Below, in pieces: positions 14,337-18,773 of a stretch of 18,773 nt of DNA; the first letter of the stretch is position 1; each line of letters starts with the position of its first letter. A model generated the notes under the pieces. It ran no database searches and was not told where the DNA came from. It saw only the letters and a program-made list of their open reading frames with translations. Origin of the DNA: Rickettsiales bacterium (lineage in GTDB: Bacteria; Pseudomonadota; Alphaproteobacteria; Rickettsiales; UBA1997). The stretch lies in NCBI GenBank assembly GCA_947487845.1, contig CANKYC010000013.1:1-18773 (forward strand), written 5' to 3'. The translations under genes were made by a program, and so were the position numbers.

Positions 14337-15476
14337 ATGCAACCCGAACAAATTAAAGAAATTTTAGATAAAAATTCTGACAGAATGTTGGCAAGAGTTA
14401 CAGCAACAGAAACTGTTGAAATTAAAGCTGCGATAGCCGCTTTTGTAAGTGAAATTGAAGGATCGGATTTACAAACTAAAAAGATTTTATTCGATTTTAA
14501 ATTTGGCCAAACTCACAGTTCAGTTTTTCATTTGGCAGCTAAATTTGGTGATTCAATTCAGCTCGAAAAAATTCTAAAAATCGCTGCTGAAATTGATCCA
14601 AATTATCGCGATATCAGAAATGACAATGCTTATACCCCGCTACATTACGCAGCGCAAAATGGCAATATTGCGGTGGTTCGCGCATTACTTGCAGCTGGCG
14701 TTGATAAAAATCCCGCAGCTTCTGCATCATATCGCAGATGGGTTCCTGCTCATTACGCGGCACAATTTGGGCATCTTGAGGTGCTTAAAACTTTAATAGA
14801 AGCGGGAGTTGATAAGGAAGTTAAAACATCATTTAACCTTACGCCTTTAATGATTGGTTCTGAATTTGGCCATATCGCTATTGTTGAATATATGCTTTCA
14901 CTTGGAGCGCAAAAAAATGGTCAAACTACGGAAGATAATCACAAAATGACGGCGCTTCATTATGCAGCGGTTAAGAATTTTAAAGATGTAGCTTTGGCGC
15001 TTTTAAAAGCTGGAATTGAAAAAGATAAAGAAACCACTTTTAGTCTTACCGCTCTTGAGTTTGCAGCAAAATCTAATCATGATGAAATGGTAGGAATTTT
15101 ACTTGCTTGGGGTGCCTATAAAATGGACGCTGCACTAAAAATTGCCGAAGAAAATAAAAGCGCTAATGCAATTGTTGTGATTAAAAAATATCAGAAAATA
15201 AGAAATAATTTTTTCACCGCTTCTTGGGTTGAAGAAAAAGCATCGGATTTGGTGCGTAAACTTAAAGAATATAATCGCGAAAATTTAGGCGAGATGAAAC
15301 TTATTTTTCCAGACGGCGTGAAATTAAATGCTTACGGAATTCTGAATTTGAATAAAGAAGTCGGGCTTTTCAAGAAAGTTAATAAGTCGCTGGTAGCATT
15401 TTTGGAAGAAAGCGGGGTGGATAATTTAAGCGGCGCGCTGCATGATTTGCAGAAGTTGGTTGAGAGTAAGAAGTAA
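14337..15476 (+). CDS. Ankyrin-repeat protein
   Basis: 379 residues with about six ankyrin repeats: 60-92, 99-132 (TPLHYAAQNGNIAVVRALLAAG), 136-165 (PAHYAAQFGHLEVLKTLIEAG), 168-198, 204-234 (TALHYAAVKNFKDVALALLKAG) and 237-265. The first 55 residues are helical. The last 90 (about 290-379) form a separate, unrecognised helical domain. No signal peptide or membrane segment is seen. Ankyrin repeats bind proteins. In host-associated alphaproteobacteria they are often secreted effectors, but nothing in the sequence proves export. No Shine-Dalgarno precedes the ATG. The gene stands alone between a long palindrome and a convergent terminator. Confidence 0.93.
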   Translation: MQPEQIKEILDKNSDRMLARVTATETVEIKAAIAAFVSEIEGSDLQTKKILFDFKFGQTHSSVFHLAAKFGDSIQLEKILKIAAEIDPNYRDIRNDNAYTPLHYAAQNGNIAVVRALLAAGVDKNPAASASYRRWVPAHYAAQFGHLEVLKTLIEAGVDKEVKTSFNLTPLMIGSEFGHIAIVEYMLSLGAQKNGQTTEDNHKMTALHYAAVKNFKDVALALLKAGIEKDKETTFSLTALEFAAKSNHDEMVGILLAWGAYKMDAALKIAEENKSANAIVVIKKYQKIRNNFFTASWVEEKASDLVRKLKEYNRENLGEMKLIFPDGVKLNAYGILNLNKEVGLFKKVNKSLVAFLEESGVDNLSGALHDLQKLVESKK

Positions 15477-15487
15477 TAACTTCGGTC

Positions 15488-15512
15488 ATTCTCGGATTTT
15501 CGATCCAAGAAT
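15488..15512. terminator. Hairpin between the convergent ankyrin and dapA genes
   Basis: ATTCTCGGAT (15488-15497), loop TTTCG, ATCCAAGAAT (15503-15512): a 10-bp stem with one mismatch. GGTC precedes it, the look of a worn GTCATTCTCGGA-type palindromic repeat. It has no long T-tail, so termination is plausible but not certain. Confidence 0.5.
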
Positions 15513-15529
15513 TACTGATTTATTGAGTA

Positions 15530-16399
15530 TTAAATCAATCCCAATTTTTTCATTTCTCTTTCAATTTTTTCTTTCGCGCTAGTTGAAGGAGTTACCAAAG
15601 GCAGCCTAGTTTCAGCGCTACAAAGTCCCATCAAACTCGCGGCATATTTCACTGGAATCGGATTGGTTTCGCAAAACATAACGTCATGTAAAGCGGTCAA
15701 TCTATCTTGAATTTCTAAAGCAGTTTTGTAATCACCAATCGCAGTTGCTCTTTGTAAATCACTCACCATTTTTGGCGCGATGTTTGAAGTAACTGAAATC
15801 ACGCCATTTCCGCCCATAGCATTATAACCAACGGCGGTTACATCTTCGCCAGAAAGGTAAGAAAATTTTTTATTAATCAATAAACGCAGAGTTGCAATTC
15901 TCGCTAAATCACCAGTTGCATCTTTAATTCCGGCTACGTTTTCAAGAGTGGCAATGCGGGCTAAATTTTCATCAGAAATATTAATCACTGAACGACCGGG
16001 AACGTTATAAATGAAAAGCGGAATGCCGCATTTATCCAAAGCTTTGTAATGCTGATAAATGCCTTCCGGAGTTGGTTTGTTATAATAAGGAGCAACGATC
16101 AAACAAGAATTGGCGCCAACTTTTTTAGCATAATTTGTCATCATCACAGCTTCATCAGTTGAATTAGAGCCGGTTCCAGCCATAACTTTAATTCTGCCAT
16201 TGGCGATTTTAACACAAAGTTCGATTACTAAATTATGCTCATCGTGAGAAAGTGTTGGTGATTCGCCTGTTGTACCACAAGGAACAATTCCGGTAACGCC
16301 GCCTTTAATTTGAAACTCAACCATTTTTTCTAATGACTGCTCATCAACTTTATTATTTTTGAAAGGTGTTACAATTGCCGTGTATGTTTCTGTAGTCAT
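15530..16399 (-). CDS. dapA: 4-hydroxy-tetrahydrodipicolinate synthase
   Basis: 289 residues, normal length. It condenses pyruvate with aspartate semialdehyde, the first committed step to diaminopimelate for peptidoglycan and to lysine. A TIM barrel is evident with Schiff-base K159 (GIKDATG), T43/T44 in CGTTGESPTL, Y106 in APYYNKP, Y131 (IYNVPGR) and carboxylate-binding R136. All catalytic residues are present. Its retention suggests that the organism still makes peptidoglycan precursors. It is transcribed alone, divergent from nuoA; no Shine-Dalgarno is seen. Confidence 0.97.
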   Translation of the reverse strand: MTTETYTAIVTPFKNNKVDEQSLEKMVEFQIKGGVTGIVPCGTTGESPTLSHDEHNLVIELCVKIANGRIKVMAGTGSNSTDEAVMMTNYAKKVGANSCLIVAPYYNKPTPEGIYQHYKALDKCGIPLFIYNVPGRSVINISDENLARIATLENVAGIKDATGDLARIATLRLLINKKFSYLSGEDVTAVGYNAMGGNGVISVTSNIAPKMVSDLQRATAIGDYKTALEIQDRLTALHDVMFCETNPIPVKYAASLMGLCSAETRLPLVTPSTSAKEKIEREMKKLGLI

Positions 16400-16472
16400 A
16401 GAAAATCTTTTATATGTAAGTTGTTTTTTAAATTGATTTTGTAGTAACCAAAAATTAATTTCATCAGTGAAT

Positions 16473-16557
16473 ATATGCCAAAGCTACTTGAAACTCGAAC
16501 AAATTTTGCTTTGGTATATCGGGGTTCCCCGCAAAGCGGGGCGCGACTAGCTTCGCG
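16473..16557. repeat. Three consecutive hairpins between dapA and nuoA
   Basis: ATATGCCAAAGC (16473-16484) with GCTTTGGTATAT (16508-16519), one G-T pair; then CCCCGC AAA GCGGGG (16527-16541); then CGCGA (16542-16546) with TCGCG (16553-16557). This is a GC-rich spot in AT-rich DNA. It is open on the minus strand for about 80 codons (16396-16635), which suits a coding-capable mobile palindrome rather than a gene. The first hairpin resembles 7253-7287 upstream of ispH. The region must also hold the dapA and nuoA promoters, which I cannot place with confidence. Confidence 0.75.
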
Positions 16558-16643
16558 TGAAAAAATAAAGAATATAACGAAGTCCAAAGAACTTTGATAT
16601 ATTTGCAAATTATTTGACGCATTTCTTAAATTCAATCTACAAA

Positions 16644-17057
16644 ATGGACAATTCCCAAACTATAACACAAGTGGCTCAAACTATTGTCAGCGCTGACTTA
16701 GTGTCGTCGCAATATTTTCCGATCTTATTGTTTTTAGCAGTCGCAATTGGCCTTTCCTGCGTGATTATGCTGATTCCTTTTATCCTCAATAAAAGAACCA
16801 ATGATCGTGAAAAACTTTCACCTTATGAATGCGGTTTTGAAGGCGAGGGCCGCGTGCGTAACGAGTTTGACGTACAATTTTATTTAGTCGCCATCTTGTT
16901 CATTATTTTTGATCTTGAAGTAGCTTTCCTTTTTCCTTGGGCAGTTTCACTTGGTAAAATTGGTATTTTTGGTTTTTGGTCAATGGTAACATTTTTAGTA
17001 ATGCTAACCATCGGCTTTATTTATGAATGGAAGCGCGGCGCGCTTGAATGGAAATAA
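16644..17057 (+). CDS. nuoA: NADH-quinone oxidoreductase subunit A
   Basis: 137 residues, three membrane helices. The signature is SPYECGFEGEGRVRNEFDVQFYLVAILFIIFDLEVAFLFPWA (about 59-100; ECGFE and FDLEVAF are the key parts). This is a membrane-arm subunit of complex I at the junction with the hydrophilic arm, near the quinone channel. I used ATG 16644 rather than the upstream in-frame TTG at 16614, which adds ten residues absent from the family. It opens the nuoABC run; the nuoB start is 9 bases after its stop. Confidence 0.97.
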   Translation: MDNSQTITQVAQTIVSADLVSSQYFPILLFLAVAIGLSCVIMLIPFILNKRTNDREKLSPYECGFEGEGRVRNEFDVQFYLVAILFIIFDLEVAFLFPWAVSLGKIGIFGFWSMVTFLVMLTIGFIYEWKRGALEWK

Positions 17058-17066
17058 TATTTAAAA

Positions 17067-17582
17067 ATGACAAATCTTAGCCCACTAAATCAAGATATTC
17101 TTCTTAACAATTCAGTTGAAGACAATAACCGCGGCTTCGTCACCGCCAAAATCGACGAGTTGGTAAATTGGGCCAGAACTGGTTCACTTTGGCCAATGAC
17201 TTTTGGTCTTGCTTGTTGCGCTGTTGAAATGATGCAAGTGGCGGCAAGCCGCTACGATCTTGACCGTTTTGGCCTTATTTTCCGCCCATCTCCACGTCAA
17301 TCTGACGTTATGATTGTGGCCGGAACTCTTACTAACAAAATGGCTCCAGCGTTACGTAAAGTTTACGATCAAATGGCCGAACCGCGTTACGTAATTTCAA
17401 TGGGAAGTTGCGCCAACGGTGGCGGATATTACCATTATTCTTATTCGGTAGTTAGAGGATGTGATCGCATCGTACCGGTTGACGTTTACGTTCCGGGTTG
17501 CCCTCCAACCGCAGAAGCATTGCTTTACGGCGTTTTGCTATTGCAAAGAAAAATCAAAAGAACCGGAAAATTTTTCAGATAA
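17067..17582 (+). CDS. nuoB: NADH-quinone oxidoreductase subunit B
   Basis: 171 residues. It carries the terminal iron-sulfur cluster N2 that passes electrons to quinone. The four ligands are present: adjacent C50 and C51 (GLACCAVEMM), C115 (GSCANGGGYY) and C145 (PGCPP). The conserved ARTGSLWPMTFG and RYDLDRFG are also seen. Two bases separate its stop from nuoC. Confidence 0.98.
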   Translation: MTNLSPLNQDILLNNSVEDNNRGFVTAKIDELVNWARTGSLWPMTFGLACCAVEMMQVAASRYDLDRFGLIFRPSPRQSDVMIVAGTLTNKMAPALRKVYDQMAEPRYVISMGSCANGGGYYHYSYSVVRGCDRIVPVDVYVPGCPPTAEALLYGVLLLQRKIKRTGKFFR

Positions 17583-17584
17583 AA

Positions 17585-18184
17585 ATGATCAAAGACTTAT
17601 CAGCACAAGCCGCTTACATCAAAGAAAATTTCGCAGATGTTAAAATTATCGAGCCAATCGCTTTCGACAATTTAATCATTTATGTTACGCCAGAAAAAAT
17701 TATCGAATTCTTACAATTTCTGCGCGATGACAACAATCTATCATTCAAAATGTTGCTTGATGTTTTTGGCGCTGACATGCTTGGAATCAGGTCGCCTCGT
17801 TTCGAAGTGATTTACAATCTTCTAAGCTTCAAATTAAACAATCGCATCACTATAAAAGTTGCGCTGGAAGATGGCGAAAAAGCGCCAACTGCAATTCCGG
17901 TTTTCAGCGCTGCTGGCTGGTTTGAGCGCGAAGCTTTTGATATGTATGGAATTGTTTTTGATAAGCATCCAGATCTGCGCCGAATCCTTACCGATTATGG
18001 TTTTGAAGGTCATCCTTTGCGTAAAGATTTCCCGCTAACTGGTTATGTTGAAGTTCGTTATAGCGAAGAAGAGAAAAAAGTTATTTACGAGCCGGTAAAA
18101 TTAATGCAGGAATTTCGTAATTTCGATTTTGAAATGCCATGGGAAGGCACTCAATATGCCATTTCAAAAGAAGACAAAAAATAA
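17585..18184 (+). CDS. nuoC: NADH-quinone oxidoreductase subunit C
   Basis: 199 residues from ATG 17585. The open frame reaches back to 17498, but that part overlaps nuoB and is unlike the family. The signature is EREAFDMYGIVFDKHPDLRRI (about 139-160) followed by GHPLRKDFPLTGYVEVRY. It is the peripheral-arm 30-kDa subunit that contacts NuoB and NuoD. NuoC ends normally and is not fused to NuoD. Confidence 0.97.
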   Translation: MIKDLSAQAAYIKENFADVKIIEPIAFDNLIIYVTPEKIIEFLQFLRDDNNLSFKMLLDVFGADMLGIRSPRFEVIYNLLSFKLNNRITIKVALEDGEKAPTAIPVFSAAGWFEREAFDMYGIVFDKHPDLRRILTDYGFEGHPLRKDFPLTGYVEVRYSEEEKKVIYEPVKLMQEFRNFDFEMPWEGTQYAISKEDKK

Positions 18185-18197
18185 ATTCTAAAATTCT

Positions 18198-18614
18198 ATG
18201 AACGCTTTTTTTAATAAAATTGAAACTTCTTTCAAAGCGGCAACAAAGGGCGAGGAAAGTGTTCAAAACATGATTTGGTGGTGGGGAGTTTGTGGTTACA
18301 TGGTGGCATTTTTTATTGCCAACCGCATTGTAAAAGTAAGTGACAGTAGAATTATCGATATTTTAGTTTCGCTTTTGATAGTGATTTATTTTGCTTGGCA
18401 TTTTTACGCGATGAGAAAATGCGCGCCTAAAAAACCCAAATTAAGCAAAGAAGAAAAGAAAATATTGCGCGAAGAAGCACGCAAAGATTTTGGCAAAAGA
18501 TTGGCGAGAAAATTTTTTCTACAAGAATCAATAACAAAATGGGATCCAATTTTTATTGTGCTGGTGATTGACGTGTTTTCGATTGCAACATTTTTGCAAT
18601 ATATAATTCGCTAG
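18198..18614 (+). CDS. Small three-helix membrane protein of unknown function
   Basis: 138 residues. Membrane segments lie at about 24-44 (IWWWGVCGYMVAFFIANRIV), 52-71 and 115-136. Between the second and third is a strongly basic, helical stretch (about 72-108, KKPKLSKEEKKILREEARK). I do not recognise a family. It begins 13 bases after nuoC in the slot where nuoD is expected, and ends 10 bases before the terminal repeat and its terminator. Co-transcription with nuoABC is likely; a role with complex I is only guilt by association. Confidence 0.75.
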   Translation: MNAFFNKIETSFKAATKGEESVQNMIWWWGVCGYMVAFFIANRIVKVSDSRIIDILVSLLIVIYFAWHFYAMRKCAPKKPKLSKEEKKILREEARKDFGKRLARKFFLQESITKWDPIFIVLVIDVFSIATFLQYIIR

Positions 18615-18624
18615 CTTGAAGTTG

Positions 18625-18773
18625 TAAAAAAAGCCCCTCCGGTTTAACCCGAAGGAGCCTTTTCCCTTCACAGGAAAGACTTTCAAATAATGACTTTAAA
18701 TCACCATTTGAAAGGAACACAACACGCCTTTTGGGTATTGCGGGTGGTGGTGGCTCGTTTACATCGAATAAGG
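18625..18773 (-). repeat. Right copy of 149-bp terminal inverted repeat
   Basis: Exact reverse complement of 1-149. Read rightward (outward), one frame is open from the A-run to the window edge and ends in a glycine-rich GIAGGGGSFTSNK. A second frame begins at an ATG and gives MTLNHHLKGTQHAFWVLRVV. Neither is recognised. The unit probably continues beyond the window. Confidence 0.95.
18626..18663. terminator. Bidirectional intrinsic terminator in right repeat
   Basis: This is the mirror copy of the hairpin at 111-148. Read rightward, the stem begins about 15 bases past the stop of the small membrane gene and ends in CCTTTT, so it can end the nuoABC transcript. Read leftward, it has a seven-T tail and can block transcription entering from the right. 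Confidence 0.8.

Noticed and set aside
16520..16560. A tRNA or other structured RNA gene in the GC-rich hairpins
   Set aside because: The stems are simple consecutive hairpins without a cloverleaf, TTC loop or CCA-adjacent acceptor stem.
16396..16635. A minus-strand 79-codon reading frame between dapA and nuoA
   Set aside because: Most of it is the hairpin element 16473-16557, and the rest is the dapA leader. There is no domain and no ribosome binding site. It is more likely the open frame of a repeat.
16614..16643. TTG start for nuoA
   Set aside because: It adds ten residues not typical of NuoA. The ATG at 16644 fits the family length.
1..18773. The window as an 18.8-kb transposon or linear plasmid with terminal inverted repeats
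   Set aside because: There is no transposase, integrase, replication or partition gene. The interior holds single-copy housekeeping genes (ispH, pheT, atp, nuo, dapA). A chromosomal segment between two repeat copies fits better.
1..18773. CRISPR array, rRNA genes or insertion sequence
   Set aside because: I saw no regularly spaced direct repeats, no rRNA-like sequence and no transposase on either strand.

Overview
This window is AT-rich bacterial chromosomal DNA. The gene set points to an alphaproteobacterium: ATP synthase Fo genes with split b and b' subunits, an IalB-family periplasmic protein, and nuoABC as separate genes. The low GC, the palindromic repeats (two of them lying in frame inside genes) and an ankyrin-repeat protein recall Rickettsiales- or Holosporales-like, host-associated lineages, although the placement is an inference. 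The window begins and ends with a perfect 149-bp inverted repeat (1-149 and 18625-18773), so it looks like a whole contig or a chromosomal segment bounded by two inverted copies of a dispersed repeat.

Region 1 (211-7047) is a probable sensory and signalling cluster. A large hybrid histidine kinase is transcribed leftward. Divergently from it run a LuxI-like GNAT acyltransferase, a TonB-dependent receptor, the decayed remains of a second such receptor, a periplasmic YfiR-family protein and a stand-alone Hpt phosphotransfer protein. The kinase has no Hpt domain, so the Hpt protein could complete its phosphorelay. This is the most interesting system in the window.

Region 2 (7048-15532) is mostly housekeeping. 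It holds a repeat-bearing intergenic region, ispH (+), then on the minus strand atpB-atpE-atpF'-atpF-pheT as one apparent operon. Divergent from atpB is ialB, which carries a palindromic repeat in frame inside its signal peptide and is translationally coupled to a small membrane protein. A 139-bp nested palindrome and an ankyrin-repeat gene follow. Hairpins flank atpE, which suits differential expression of the c subunit.

Region 3 (15530-18614) holds dapA (-), a hairpin-rich intergenic region, and nuoA-nuoB-nuoC (+) followed by a small membrane protein instead of nuoD, just before the right terminal repeat with its bidirectional terminator.

Most genes lack a clear Shine-Dalgarno sequence. 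The LuxI-like gene is the exception, with AAGGAG five bases before a GTG start. Several starts were chosen downstream of the longest open frame for the reasons given in each entry.
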